A program made the translations under genes and the position numbers. 64,000 nucleotides of DNA from Candidatus Heimdallarchaeum endolithica (GTDB taxonomy: Archaea > Asgardarchaeota > Heimdallarchaeia > Heimdallarchaeales > Heimdallarchaeaceae), in assembly GCA_021513715.1 (NCBI GenBank), contig CP084167.1, positions 1,690,571-1,754,570 of the forward strand. Direction: 5' to 3'. Every line of letters starts with the position of its first letter. Position 1 is the first letter of the stretch. A model generated the notes under the pieces. That model made no database searches, had not been told where the DNA came from, and saw only the letters and a program-made list of their open reading frames with translations. This document shows positions 8,651 through 17,158 of the stretch, one piece after another.

Positions 8651-10321
8651 ATGTATGGGCAAGGCCAAGTACCAGTGATAGTCCTAAAAGAAGGAACAGA
8701 AAGGACAAAAGGAAAAGATGCACAGAGAAATAACATAATGGCAGCACAAGTAGTTGCTGAAACAATTAAGACTACCCTAGGACCAAAGGGTATGGATAAA
8801 ATGCTCGTTGATGGGCTAGGAGATATTTTAATATCTAATGATGGTAAAACTATTCTTGACGAGATTGATGTCAAGCATCCTGCAGCAAAGATGATGGTTG
8901 AAGTAGCTAAAGCTCAAGACCAAGAAACAGGTGATGGTACTACTTCAAGTGTTACTCTTGCAGGTGAACTACTAAAGAACGCTACTGATCTTTTGGACAA
9001 ACAGATTCATCCTTCAATAATTGTTGAAGGTTACAAAGCAGCTGCTGAGAAAGCAGAAGAAATCCTACAAGAATTAGCCACACAATTTGATCCTTTTGGC
9101 GACGAACAAATTTTATTCAAGATAGCAAATACTTCATTAAACAGTAAGTCAGTATCTGGTGCTAAAGAGCACATTGCACAGCTAGCAATCAGCGCCGTCA
9201 AAAAAGTTGCAGACGAGGATAATGGTAACCATGTTGTTGAACTTGATAATATTAAGATTTTACAAAAATCAGGTAAGAGTTTAGCTGAGTCTGAACTTAT
9301 TGAAGGAGTAATTGTTGATAAAGAAGTTGTTCACCCTGGCATGCCAAAGCAAGTTAAAGATGCAAAGATTCTTTTACTTAACCAAAACATTGAGATCGAA
9401 AAAGGAGAATTTGATAAAGAGATTAGAATTAGTGATCCCCTACAGATGCAAAGTTTCTTAGAAAATGAAGAAGCTATGTTAAAAGAAATGGTTGAGCAGA
9501 TAGCTGCTACAGGAGCCAATGTTTTAATCTGTCAGAAAGGAATCGATGACATGGCCCAATATTTCCTTGCAAAAAAGGGTATTATGGCTATTCGTCGAGT
9601 TAAAAAATCGGATATGGAGAAACTTTCACGTGCAACTGGAGGAAAAGTCATTAGCAATTACAAAGACGCTAAAGCTGAAGATCTGGGTTACGCTGGACTA
9701 GTTGAAGAAGTCAAAATTGGTGATGATGATCACGTTTTTGTTCGTGAATGCAAGAATCCTAAAAGTGTTTCTATTATTCTCCGTGGAGCCACAAAATACG
9801 TCACTGATGAAGCTGAACGTGCTCTTCATGATGCTCTATGTGTAGCTCGTAATGCTGTTGAAGACAAAACCTATTTACCCGGCGGAGGAGCGACCTATCT
9901 TGAGCTTGCTAAACGACTAAGTGTTTTCGCTGAAGAGTTCAAAGATAAACGTCAAATGGCAGTTAAGGCTTTTGCTCAAGCTCTTGAAGTTATTCCTACT
10001 ACTTTAATTGAAAATGCAGGTTTAGATCCTATTTCAATCATGAACGAATTAAAAGCTGCACATGCTTCTGAAAATAATGTTTCTATGGGTCTAAATCTTT
10101 TGAAGAATGGTCAAGTTCTTGACATGTTCACTGAAGGAATAATTGAACCTCTTCGAGTAGTTAGTCAGGCTGTTAAGTCAGCTTCTGAATCAGCTATAAT
10201 GATTCTAAGAATCGATGATGTAATTGTCGCCAAGGCTTCCGCTCCACAAGGCCCACCTGGTGGAGGTATGGGTGGCATGGGTGGCATGGGTGGCATGGGC
10301 GGCATGCCTGGTATGATGTAA
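8651..10321 (+). CDS. thsA: Group II chaperonin (thermosome) subunit
   Basis: A 556-residue subunit of the archaeal/eukaryotic-type chaperonin that folds proteins inside a built-in-lid double ring in the cytoplasm. Motifs seen: [13 protein letters not shown] (ATP binding), [19 protein letters not shown], the GDGTTS phosphate loop and [12 protein letters not shown]. The tail is a run of GGM repeats ending MPGMM, typical of thermosomes. It has a good GGTG ribosome binding site 8 bases before the ATG. A 313-bp upstream region with a TATA-like sequence (around 8489-8500) carries its promoter. Base composition is a little richer than its neighbours, consistent with high expression. Subunit letter (alpha or beta) is not decidable. 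Confidence 0.95.
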   Translation: MYGQGQVPVIVLKEGTERTKGKDAQRNNIMAAQVVAETIKTTLGPKGMDKMLVDGLGDILISNDGKTILDEIDVKHPAAKMMVEVAKAQDQETGDGTTSSVTLAGELLKNATDLLDKQIHPSIIVEGYKAAAEKAEEILQELATQFDPFGDEQILFKIANTSLNSKSVSGAKEHIAQLAISAVKKVADEDNGNHVVELDNIKILQKSGKSLAESELIEGVIVDKEVVHPGMPKQVKDAKILLLNQNIEIEKGEFDKEIRISDPLQMQSFLENEEAMLKEMVEQIAATGANVLICQKGIDDMAQYFLAKKGIMAIRRVKKSDMEKLSRATGGKVISNYKDAKAEDLGYAGLVEEVKIGDDDHVFVRECKNPKSVSIILRGATKYVTDEAERALHDALCVARNAVEDKTYLPGGGATYLELAKRLSVFAEEFKDKRQMAVKAFAQALEVIPTTLIENAGLDPISIMNELKAAHASENNVSMGLNLLKNGQVLDMFTEGIIEPLRVVSQAVKSASESAIMILRIDDVIVAKASAPQGPPGGGMGGMGGMGGMGGMPGMM

Positions 10322-10423
10322 TTTTTTTCCCGGTAATTTTTTTATTAATTTTTATTTTCCATTTTCTTGCTTTATTTATTCATTGGGAAAATATTTTTAT
10401 TGTTCCTCTCCCACAACGTAGAT

Positions 10424-10726
10424 ATGACCAAGAGAAATAAATCAAAATTTGATCGTATTACTTGGATTGTCACAGAGTTGATTATTGGCTTTGCTGCCGC
10501 AGGTTATGGAGTTTATGGTTTATTTAAAGGTTTACCGGAACAAAAGATTGTCCACATAATTATTTCTTCTATTGGTGGGGTTTTATTATTACTTGCTTTT
10601 AGTCAGATTCTTATATTAAGAGTTAAAAAGAAAAGAATTAAAGAAATCAAGCATTGCCCCAAATGTGGGGTTGAAGTCCAAAAAGGGGATGAACACTGCA
10701 GAAAATGTGGAGAAAAATTAAATTAA
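10424..10726 (+). CDS. Small membrane protein with C-terminal zinc ribbon
   Basis: About 100 residues if started at the ATG at 10424 (MTKRNKSKF). An in-frame ATG at 10367 would add 19 hydrophobic residues, which I consider unlikely. There are two predicted membrane segments (IVTELIIGFAAAGYGVYGLF and a second near residues 45-65 ending ILIL), a basic loop VKKKRIKEIK, and a zinc ribbon CPKCG...CRKCG at the C-terminus. The ribbon would sit on the cytoplasmic face. Such hairpin-plus-ribbon proteins are common in archaea and mostly uncharacterised. It lies 100 bp after the thermosome gene. Confidence 0.65.
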   Translation: MTKRNKSKFDRITWIVTELIIGFAAAGYGVYGLFKGLPEQKIVHIIISSIGGVLLLLAFSQILILRVKKKRIKEIKHCPKCGVEVQKGDEHCRKCGEKLN

Positions 10727-10728
10727 TA

Positions 10729-11121
10729 TTATTGCTTGCTCTTTTCCTCTTTCCAAACTTTTAGAAACTCGGGCATTTCTTCGAAGTTTACAATTGGTAT
10801 TGATACAGGCCATCTAGCATCACTTACTTCATCAGCAAATTCAAACTCTTCCTTTGGACTTGTTCTATATCTTATAAATGATCCTGCAGGAGGTTTATCA
10901 CTTTCTATCCATACAACTATTGGAAGAGCTCTTAAGTTGTAGTATCCTAAGCTAGTATTAAACATGAAAAAAATATTCTTATTCTCTTCTTTTTCATAAA
11001 AATATCCTATGTAACCTGTCATTCTATCTGTTAAAGTTGAAGCTATAAGCTTTATTATATCTGATAATCCCTTAAGTTTTATTGACGCAGCTTTTTTTAT
11101 ATTATCTACAATTTCATCCAT
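10729..11121 (-). CDS. Hypothetical soluble protein
   Basis: A 130-residue protein of unknown family. I place the start at the ATG at 11121 (MDEIVDN) because a GGTGG ribosome binding site ends 5 bases before it; TTG/GTG codons upstream overlap that site. The N-terminal ~40 residues are helical and the rest is mixed, with FFMFNTSLGYYNLRALPIVVW and a Pro/Glu-rich end. It lies 31 bp downstream of the ATP synthase proteolipid gene on the same strand, so it may be co-transcribed. That is the only functional hint. Confidence 0.6.
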   Translation of the reverse strand: MDEIVDNIKKAASIKLKGLSDIIKLIASTLTDRMTGYIGYFYEKEENKNIFFMFNTSLGYYNLRALPIVVWIESDKPPAGSFIRYRTSPKEEFEFADEVSDARWPVSIPIVNFEEMPEFLKVWKEEKSKQ

Positions 11122-11152
11122 ATTAACCACCAAAAATAAAAAAATAAGAAGT

Positions 11153-11461
11153 TTAGAAGATTAATAGAATAGCTACAAGTAGACCATAAATTGCTACTGC
11201 TTCAATAAGCACGATGAACAAGAAGATTTTACCAAAAATCTCTGGTTTTTCAACTAGTGCGCCTATACCAGCTGAACCTGCTGAACCCATTCCGAGACCA
11301 CTACCAATACCTGCCAGACCTATTGCCAGAGCAGCTCCTAGAGGTCTCATATCTCCTTCTTCACCTAGAGGAATTTTTTCTGCAGCGAATGTACCTTTTG
11401 AAGTTAAAATGATAAGCGCAACAATTGCTAGTAGTCCAATAATCAGATCATTTTTTTTCAT
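11153..11461 (-). CDS. atpK: A/V-type ATP synthase subunit K (proteolipid)
   Basis: The membrane rotor (c-ring) subunit of the archaeal ATP synthase. Start is the ATG at 11461 (MKKNDLIIG) with GGGAA upstream; an ATG at 11500 would add 13 residues. The ~102-residue protein has an N-terminal signal-like helix (LLAIVALIILTSKGTFA) and then a glycine-rich helical hairpin: GAALAIGLAGIGSGLGMG and FLFIVLIEAVAIYGLLVA. The ion-carrying glutamate sits in LIEAVAIYG. Subunits I and C are 20 kb away at 30.5-34.6 kb, so the ATP synthase genes are split. Confidence 0.9.
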   Translation of the reverse strand: MKKNDLIIGLLAIVALIILTSKGTFAAEKIPLGEEGDMRPLGAALAIGLAGIGSGLGMGSAGSAGIGALVEKPEIFGKIFLFIVLIEAVAIYGLLVAILLIF

Positions 11462-11554
11462 AATATTTCCCTTTTTCACGTGTTTAAAATTACAAATCAT
11501 CGTTTCTTTATTAGTTTTTTGTATTGGATACTTTTTAATATAGAATATATTATT

Positions 11555-11668
11555 TATAGTACTTCCGCAATAAGTTGACCGATTTCTATAGGTTAAAATT
11601 ATAGGCGTTCATACTATCATTGGCGTGTTCTCAATTCATACTTTTTGAGATAATTCGGAAGTACTATA
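11555..11668. mobile_element. Short inverted-repeat element (possible MITE)
   Basis: A perfect 13-bp inverted repeat, TATAGTACTTCCG at 11555-11567 and CGGAAGTACTATA at 11656-11668, encloses about 90 bp without an ORF. The ends differ from those of the neighbouring IS. The outer bases read TATA on both sides, so a target duplication cannot be separated from the repeat. The layout fits a miniature inverted-repeat element derived from another IS, or the relic of a larger one. Confidence 0.5.
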
Positions 11669-11721
11669 TTTAATAAAAAGGTTTTTTAAGAATATTAATA
11701 TTGTATATTTTATATAACAAA

Positions 11722-12730
11722 AGCATGTCCAAAAATTCTTTTTCACCAACTATACAGTCCGAAGGAGCAAAAGGTAGTTGTAACAGAGAAGAGAACTGTA
11801 CAAGGTAGAGAGGATGGTGGAGGGTAAGCGATCAAGGATGGGGGAAGAGAGAGTTTGAGGAGACCAAAGACGTGTTCAATACTACTACGATACTCGGGGT
11901 GATGATTATGATAAACGATACAGACCAGGGTAGAGACGATGAACTTGAACTATTGGTCCAAGGAGAGGAGGAGAGGGATAACGAGCATTACTTTTTTGGG
12001 GGAATAACAGGAAAAAAGAATGTTGTCTAAGAAGACCGACGATATTTTCTGTCCAGTAGGCACAGTCACCATAGAATCTCAAGAAAGGTCTTAAGAGTGC
12101 AGAAGGAAGTTTCTGCCATAGTAAACCGAAGACTTTACTATCGTGAGTGTTACTAGCAGAATGTGCTAGAGAGACTATAGCTCTGGAGGGTAAACCAACT
12201 ATAAGGTGTATCTTCCAGAAAAGTTTAGTTGGAGGTTTTCTTTAGTGCTCCCCTTGACCACTTGAGAAAACGCCAAACAGAAGCTTGACGAATTTTAAAC
12301 CCTGAACTATCCACCGCCATAGCTTTCAACTCTTTTTTTCTCACTATTTCTCCCCCTAAATCTATTATCCACTGCTCTAAGATTTTACTTTCTGTCGCTC
12401 TCCACACAGCATGAAAAGTGGATTTAGAAGGAATCTTCTTCATCCACCCCTCTTCTATCAAAAAAGCGCATAGAGACAACTTTTCTTCTAACTTCCTCCA
12501 AGCAATTCCTTCTATTCTAGCAATGATCGCTAAAGCCAGTATCACCCACCTTTCTGCTATTCTTTTTCTCCCTCTCTTACTTTCTCTCGGTTCCACTTTC
12601 ACCAGTTTCTTAAGGAAAGGTTCATTAATGATTATAAATTCTCTTACGCTGTGGAGTTTTATGATCTGAAAGAAACTCATAATTCCGACATAAACCCCCA
12701 TATCAATAAAAATTAATTTTTGGACATGCT
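11722..12730 (-). mobile_element. Decayed IS element, copy A
   Basis: The terminal inverted repeats are AGCATGTCCAAAAATT (11722-11737) and its exact complement (12715-12730). Flanking octamers ATAACAAA and TTAACAAG match at 6 of 8 positions, as expected of an old 8-bp target duplication. The interior is the same element as the intact copy at 56900-57901 but carries several indels. It ends 68 bp before the first ESCRT-III gene, so it forms the upstream boundary of the ESCRT locus. Confidence 0.85.
11750..12701 (-). pseudogene. Frameshifted IS5-type transposase
   Basis: A degenerate copy of the transposase encoded intact at 56928-57872. It would start at the ATG at 12701 (MGVYVGIMSFF) and keeps the first catalytic Asp (AVDSSGF). 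A 4-bp insertion TTGG around 12229-12232, absent from the intact copy, shifts the frame and stops translation at 12225 after KKTSN. More indels occur downstream: a 4-bp gain near 11905-11915 and single-base gains and losses near 11990-12020. The second Asp and the Glu therefore cannot be made in frame. It is almost certainly inactive. Confidence 0.85.
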
Positions 12731-12798
12731 TTAACAAGTAAGAAAGCAAAGCTATAATAAATGGGAAAACTTTATGATTATTAAGAAAAGATTCTATC

Positions 12799-13416
12799 GT
12801 GAGTAAAATGTTTGGAAACTTTATGAAATGGTTATTAGGAACTCAAAAATCAAGCCGAGACCATATAGTAAATCTTAAACTAACAATTCGTAGACTGGAA
12901 AGAGCTCAGAGAAAACTTGAAAGAGATGAATCAAGAATTCAATTAAAGATGCGTACAGCAATTCAACGTGGTGATTTAGAAGGAGCCCGCCTTTATGCTA
13001 CAGATATTGTTCGTTCTCGTAAATGGGTTTTAGGTTATCAGCGTTTAGTTTCTCGTATTAATGGTCTTATTTTTAAATTAGAACGAGCTGATTCTGCAGC
13101 TAATTTAGCTGCTGAAATGCATTCCATTGCAGGAGCTCTTCGACAAGCTAACGCTCAATTAAATGTTCCTGATTTAGATCATGTTATTCAAGACATGGAA
13201 CGAAGTATTGATGGAATTGAGGATTCAACTGAAACAATTGAAGACGGAATTGATGATCTTCTTATTGCTGACACTGACCCTGCTGAAGTTGACAGGTTAA
13301 TCGATCAAACTGCCACTGAAATGGGTGTCAGTGTAGGAGGAGAACTCCCTTCAGTAAGTGCTGTTGCTACAGACGATCTTGAGGAAGAGATTCAAAAATT
13401 AAGAAAAAAAGAGTAA
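12799..13416 (+). CDS. ESCRT-III subunit, Vps2/24/46-like class
   Basis: A 205-residue Snf7-family (ESCRT-III/CdvB) protein that should polymerise on membranes for remodelling or scission. The helical core has the basic first hairpin (IRRLERAQRKLERDESRI) and an ALRQANAQLNVPDLDHVIQDMERS segment like helices 3-4 of CHMP1/2/3. It ends in an acidic region finishing LEEEIQKLRKKE, the place where MIT-interacting motifs lie. Start is GTG at 12799, with an ATG at 12808 as alternative. It is the first gene of the plus-strand ESCRT series. The second ESCRT-III gene starts 14 bp after it, and the IS end lies 68 bp upstream. Class assignment follows gene order and helix pattern, so it is less certain than the family. 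Confidence 0.85.
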   Translation: MSKMFGNFMKWLLGTQKSSRDHIVNLKLTIRRLERAQRKLERDESRIQLKMRTAIQRGDLEGARLYATDIVRSRKWVLGYQRLVSRINGLIFKLERADSAANLAAEMHSIAGALRQANAQLNVPDLDHVIQDMERSIDGIEDSTETIEDGIDDLLIADTDPAEVDRLIDQTATEMGVSVGGELPSVSAVATDDLEEEIQKLRKKE

Positions 13417-13430
13417 TATGAGGTGTTTAT

Positions 13431-14090
13431 ATGGGTATGAAAAACTGGTTATTTGGAACCAAACGCAAAGATGATGCAGAAGCTTTAGCTACACTCAAAG
13501 CTCAGATTAATCGTTATGAGCACGAGTCTCGTAATTTGGAGCGTCAAGCTGATGAACAAAAGTCTTTAGCAGCTAAGATGTTGAAATCAGGTAATAAAGC
13601 TGGGGCCAAGCAAGCTCTTAAGCGCCGAGCTATTTACATGAAACGTTTAAATCAAGTCCAAAACATGTTAATGAACCTTCAGAGTCAAATTGACAGCATT
13701 CAGACAGCAACTTCTACCGTTGAAACAGTAAAAGCAATGGAGTTAGGCACTAAAGTTGTTAAGACTAAAATGCAAGAAGTTGATGTTGAGAAAACTGAAC
13801 GTGTTATGGATGAAGTTATGAGTCAACGTGATGAGATTGAAATGATGACTGAAGCTTTATCTGACACTGCATTAAGCGAGAGCATTTTAGATTATGAGGA
13901 TGATGTAGCAATTGATGATCAACTTGCTCAGTTAGAAGCAGAGATGAATCTTGGTAAGACAGAAGAATTACCAGATCTTTCAGATCTTCCTTCTACGCCA
14001 ACAGAAAAACCAACAGAAAAAGAAGAAGATACTTCTGACCTTGAAGCTGAATTAGCGTCTCTTAAGAAAAAATTAAGCGATGACAAATAA
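13431..14090 (+). CDS. ESCRT-III subunit, Snf7/Vps20/32/60-like class
   Basis: A 219-residue second Snf7-family protein. The segment SGNKAGAKQALKRRAIYMKRLNQVQNMLMNLQSQ closely follows the CHMP4/Snf7 helix 1-2 pattern. Then come TVETVKAMELGTKVVKTKM and a VDVEKTERVMDEVMSQRDEIEMMTEALS block typical of helices 4-5. The acidic Pro/Thr-rich linker and the end LEAELASLKKKL could be the Vps4 MIT-binding tail. With its neighbour it gives the two-class ESCRT-III set described for Asgard archaea. It lies 14 bp after the first ESCRT-III gene, so they should be co-translated in defined proportions. Confidence 0.88.
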   Translation: MGMKNWLFGTKRKDDAEALATLKAQINRYEHESRNLERQADEQKSLAAKMLKSGNKAGAKQALKRRAIYMKRLNQVQNMLMNLQSQIDSIQTATSTVETVKAMELGTKVVKTKMQEVDVEKTERVMDEVMSQRDEIEMMTEALSDTALSESILDYEDDVAIDDQLAQLEAEMNLGKTEELPDLSDLPSTPTEKPTEKEEDTSDLEAELASLKKKLSDDK

Positions 14091-14329
14091 TAATCAAATT
14101 CTTTTTTCAATTCTTTTTTTAAATAATATTCGAATATTGATTTTTTTTCTATTTTTTTAATGATACCATATAAGTTTTGAAATGATAACTCTAGTCTTTT
14201 ATAGGATCCACTTTTTTGCTTTTTTCATGTATAAAATTGATTTTAGAAACGAACAGTTTTTTAACGATAATGATGTTACTAGTTTAGTAATTCAATTAAT
14301 ATGATTATTCAATTAGAGAGGTTGAAGAA

Positions 14330-15475
14330 TTGAGCGCACAAGGACTGATTGAACACGCACGCAAATTTGCAAAAAAAGCTTATGAACTTGATAAAGCAAA
14401 ACAGTACAATGAAGCAATACCACTTTATCTTGACGCAGCAGAAGCTCTAATGAAAGCAATAAAATTTGAAAGGAACCCACAAGTAGGAAAAACATTAAAG
14501 AAAAAAGCTGAGATGTACATTGAACGAGCAAAAGATCTAAAAGAAATTATTGAGAAAAAAGCTGAGAAGGGAACAGAAACAGGTTCAAACGAGGAATCTG
14601 ACAAATTAGAAGGAGCAATTAGCGATATAATAGTGACAGAAAAACCATCAGTTACTTTAGATGATATTGCTGGATTAGAAGAAGCAAAACAGAATCTCAG
14701 AGAAGCCATAGTTTTACCCCTTGTAAGACCAGACCTGTTTAGTGGCGCAAGAAGACCATGGAAAGGGATTTTACTCTTTGGTCCGCCAGGTTGTGGAAAA
14801 ACTCTTTTAGCAAAAGCAACAGCAGCAGAAGTAGAAGCTACTTTTTTTAATGTCAGTGCAGCAGCAGTTATATCAAAATGGTTAGGAGAATCTGAAAAAT
14901 TAGTTCATACTCTATTCAAAATTGCGCGTGAAAAGCAACCAAGTATAATTTTCATTGATGAAGTAGATGCTCTTACTGGTTCACGTGGAGGTGAACATGA
15001 TGCCATGCGCAGAGTTAAGACAGAATTATTAACATCTATGGACGGTTTGTCTAGTTCTGCTAAAGATCGTCTTGTTGTTATTGGAGCAACTAACCTTCCT
15101 GAGTCAATTGATGGAGCTTTTCGCCGTCGTTTTGAACGTCGTATTTACATTAAACTTCCTGATTTTGAAGCACGTAAAGCTATCTTTCAATTAAATGTGA
15201 AAGGAGTGGACTTAGCTTCAGATGTTGATTTTGAATCTCTAGCAGAGATTACAGAAGGTTATTCTGGAGCAGATATTGCTATGGTTTGCCGCGATGCTAT
15301 TATGACCCCTATTCGTGAACTTGATTTATCCGGAAACATTCATGACCCCAATATTAAAGCCAGACCAGTCACGCAAAAAGATTTTCTTGAGTCTATTCAA
15401 TCAGTTAATCCTTCTGTAAGTGCAGATGAAATCAAGAAATATGAAAAATGGAATGAAGAATTTGGTTCTGCATAA
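14330..15475 (+). CDS. vps4: Vps4-type AAA ATPase with MIT domain
   Basis: A 381-residue ATPase that disassembles ESCRT-III polymers. Residues 1-80 form an MIT three-helix bundle (AKKAYELDKAKQYNEAIPLY; FERNPQVGKTLKKKAEMYIERA). A linker follows, then the AAA cassette: Walker A GPPGCGKT (151-158), pore-loop region ISKWLGESEKLV, Walker B IIFIDE (206-211), sensor-1 GATN (252-255) and arginine fingers in FRRRFERR (264-271). Helices after residue 300 include SGADIAMVCRDA. Start is TTG at 14330, supported by GAGAGGTTG immediately upstream. A 239-bp gap from the ESCRT-III pair leaves room for a separate promoter; the vps25 gene follows 12 bp later. Confidence 0.95.
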   Translation: MSAQGLIEHARKFAKKAYELDKAKQYNEAIPLYLDAAEALMKAIKFERNPQVGKTLKKKAEMYIERAKDLKEIIEKKAEKGTETGSNEESDKLEGAISDIIVTEKPSVTLDDIAGLEEAKQNLREAIVLPLVRPDLFSGARRPWKGILLFGPPGCGKTLLAKATAAEVEATFFNVSAAAVISKWLGESEKLVHTLFKIAREKQPSIIFIDEVDALTGSRGGEHDAMRRVKTELLTSMDGLSSSAKDRLVVIGATNLPESIDGAFRRRFERRIYIKLPDFEARKAIFQLNVKGVDLASDVDFESLAEITEGYSGADIAMVCRDAIMTPIRELDLSGNIHDPNIKARPVTQKDFLESIQSVNPSVSADEIKKYEKWNEEFGSA

Positions 15476-15487
15476 AGAGGTGATTAT

Positions 15488-16288
15488 ATGGCTACAATGG
15501 AAAAACAAAAAGATAATGAATTCGAGCAAATTAATCTTGAAAAATTAAAAGAAGAAAAAAAAATATCAGAGGATAAACTTAAGCTTATTGAAGCTAGTAT
15601 TAAAGGATTAAAAGTTTCAGAAGAAGAACTGAAGTCCACGAAACCTATCGTTAGAGAGGAAGCAAGATTAGAGCTAACAGAAGACACAAAGATTAGGCTA
15701 ATTAAAGAATTTGAGCAAAGTTTACCTGATTGGGTTAACAAGCCTTGGATGTATGTTACTCCAAAAAAGGCAAACCAAGTTGAGTCATGGTTAGATAGTT
15801 GGTCATCAGTCATGCTTGATTACACAAAGAGATTCGTCATCCATATTGTAAATGTCAATTCTCTTAGAGAGACTTATCCTTTTAGCAATAAGAAAATAAA
15901 AAAAGAACTAACAATTGATCAGATTCGTGATATCATCGATTTTCTTGAAACAAAGGGATTTGCTCTTTGGATAAACGATAGAACTAAATTCTTTGAAAAA
16001 CTTTTGGCAAAAATACTTGGAAAGCCTTTAACTAAAAAGATTCGTGCAAAGATTGAATGGAAAACAAAGGAAGAATTTGCTGAAGATTTACTTAAATGGA
16101 TGATTGAAACAGGAAGAGTGGTTGAAGTTCACTCTTTATATGACTTAACAAGATATGAACAACCTTGGTCTTCCTTACCTTCTGATGATTTAATCAACGT
16201 ATGTAATTTACTTGTAGAAAAAGGATCAGCTAGATGGTTAAATAGAGAAAAAACAATAATTGCTTTCGAAGCGACCAAAGTTTTTTAA
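15488..16288 (+). CDS. vps25: ESCRT-II subunit Vps25
   Basis: A 266-residue homologue of Vps25, the arm of ESCRT-II that recruits ESCRT-III. Residues 1-75 are a charged coiled-coil extension absent from the eukaryotic protein. Two winged helices follow. The first contains WSSVMLDYTKRFVIHIVNVN, then NKKIKKELTIDQIRDIIDFL and TKGFALWINDRTKF, matching the Vps25 pattern NNKKIKRKL...LEELRKKGNAEW. The second contains DLLKWMIETGRVVEVHSLYDL and LLVEKGSARWL...TIIAFEATKVFF. ATG at 15488 has an AGAGGTG ribosome binding site. It sits in the ESCRT run between vps4 and the PDCD5-like gene. Confidence 0.88.
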   Translation: MATMEKQKDNEFEQINLEKLKEEKKISEDKLKLIEASIKGLKVSEEELKSTKPIVREEARLELTEDTKIRLIKEFEQSLPDWVNKPWMYVTPKKANQVESWLDSWSSVMLDYTKRFVIHIVNVNSLRETYPFSNKKIKKELTIDQIRDIIDFLETKGFALWINDRTKFFEKLLAKILGKPLTKKIRAKIEWKTKEEFAEDLLKWMIETGRVVEVHSLYDLTRYEQPWSSLPSDDLINVCNLLVEKGSARWLNREKTIIAFEATKVF

Positions 16289-16370
16289 TCTTGATTTTTG
16301 GTTCACCACCTTTTTTTGTGTTATAATGCTATGTTTAAAAATTATATATGAAATAGACTTTTGAGATAAT

Positions 16371-16769
16371 ATGTCTTTAGACGATGAAGAATTACAAAGA
16401 ATTAGAGAAAGAAAAGCACAGCAACTTAAACAGATATTAGAGCAAAGAAAATCTAAAATGGAACAATTAAAGCAAGAGGAAACAGCACCAAAAGGAATTA
16501 CAAAAGATGACAAATATCGCTTAATGAACTATTTTCTCACAGATGATGCTTTCACTTACTGGAAGAGTTTATATGAAAATCCAGAAAAGCATAATACTGC
16601 TGAAACAATTTTCATTAATCTGCTCTATTTAATCAAAATTGGCTTTATGGAAGGTAAACTTATTTCCCTATTAGGTATTAAAAAATTGGAGAGAAAAATC
16701 GATAATATTCCTTCTAAAATCACAATTAAGCGAAAAGGAGAAAAAGAGAAATCTAAAATTTTGGATTAA
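16371..16769 (+). CDS. PDCD5 (TFAR19)-like protein
   Basis: A 132-residue protein with the layout of the archaeal/eukaryotic PDCD5 family. The N-terminal charged helix (LDDEELQRIRERKAQQLKQ) is followed by a helical core (DDAFTYWKSLYENPEKHNTAETIFINLLYL) and the family ending ISLLGIKKLERKI...KITIKRKGEK, matching the usual LIEILKKV...TVKFNRRK. PDCD5 binds prefoldin/CCT chaperonin in eukaryotes and nucleic acid in archaea. The core is divergent. It lies between vps25 and the ubiquitin-like gene, 82 bp after vps25; whether it works with ESCRT is unknown. Start ATG 16371. Confidence 0.7.
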   Translation: MSLDDEELQRIRERKAQQLKQILEQRKSKMEQLKQEETAPKGITKDDKYRLMNYFLTDDAFTYWKSLYENPEKHNTAETIFINLLYLIKIGFMEGKLISLLGIKKLERKIDNIPSKITIKRKGEKEKSKILD

Positions 16770-16845
16770 CAATTAGTTTTTAATTATTAGGTTACATTTA
16801 TTTACTATAATGAAAATAAAGTATTAAAAAGGAGTTGGTGGATAA

Positions 16846-17082
16846 ATGAAGTTAAGTATTGTCACCGCAATAGGAGGAGGTCTTTTAGAATTAGATGTTG
16901 ACAGCCATCAAACAATTGCACAACTTAAAAGAGAAGTTTCAAGAATGAAAAAAATACCTGCAAATACTGTTATTTTAGTTCATCATGGTCAACAATTAGA
17001 TGATGGTGAAACAATTAAGAGTTGTGGCTTGCAAGAAGGAGATAAACTCTATCTAATTGCAAGAACTAAAGGTGGATTTTAA
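16846..17082 (+). CDS. Ubiquitin-like modifier with one-residue C-terminal cap
   Basis: A 78-residue beta-grasp protein. Ubiquitin features are all present: the MKLSIVTAIGGGLLELDV N-terminal hairpin, TIAQLKREVSRMKKIPANTVIL (helix 1), LVHHGQQLDDGETIKSCGLQEGDKLYL (the ubiquitin F/YxGxxLxDxxTL-x-x-xxI-x-x-xxxL pattern), and the end TKGGF. Gly76-Gly77 are followed by a single Phe78, so the modifier needs a protease to expose the diglycine before E1 can adenylate it. An AAGGAG ribosome binding site precedes the ATG. The E1 gene follows 76 bp later. Lysines suitable for chains are K2, K28, K35, K36, K58, K67 and K75. Confidence 0.93.
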   Translation: MKLSIVTAIGGGLLELDVDSHQTIAQLKREVSRMKKIPANTVILVHHGQQLDDGETIKSCGLQEGDKLYLIARTKGGF

Positions 17083-17158
17083 GTTCTCTTATTTTAAAAT
17101 TTTTTTAGAAGAATAGAAACTATTTTATTGCTTGTAAAAGATTTTTTTGTGAAAGTAG

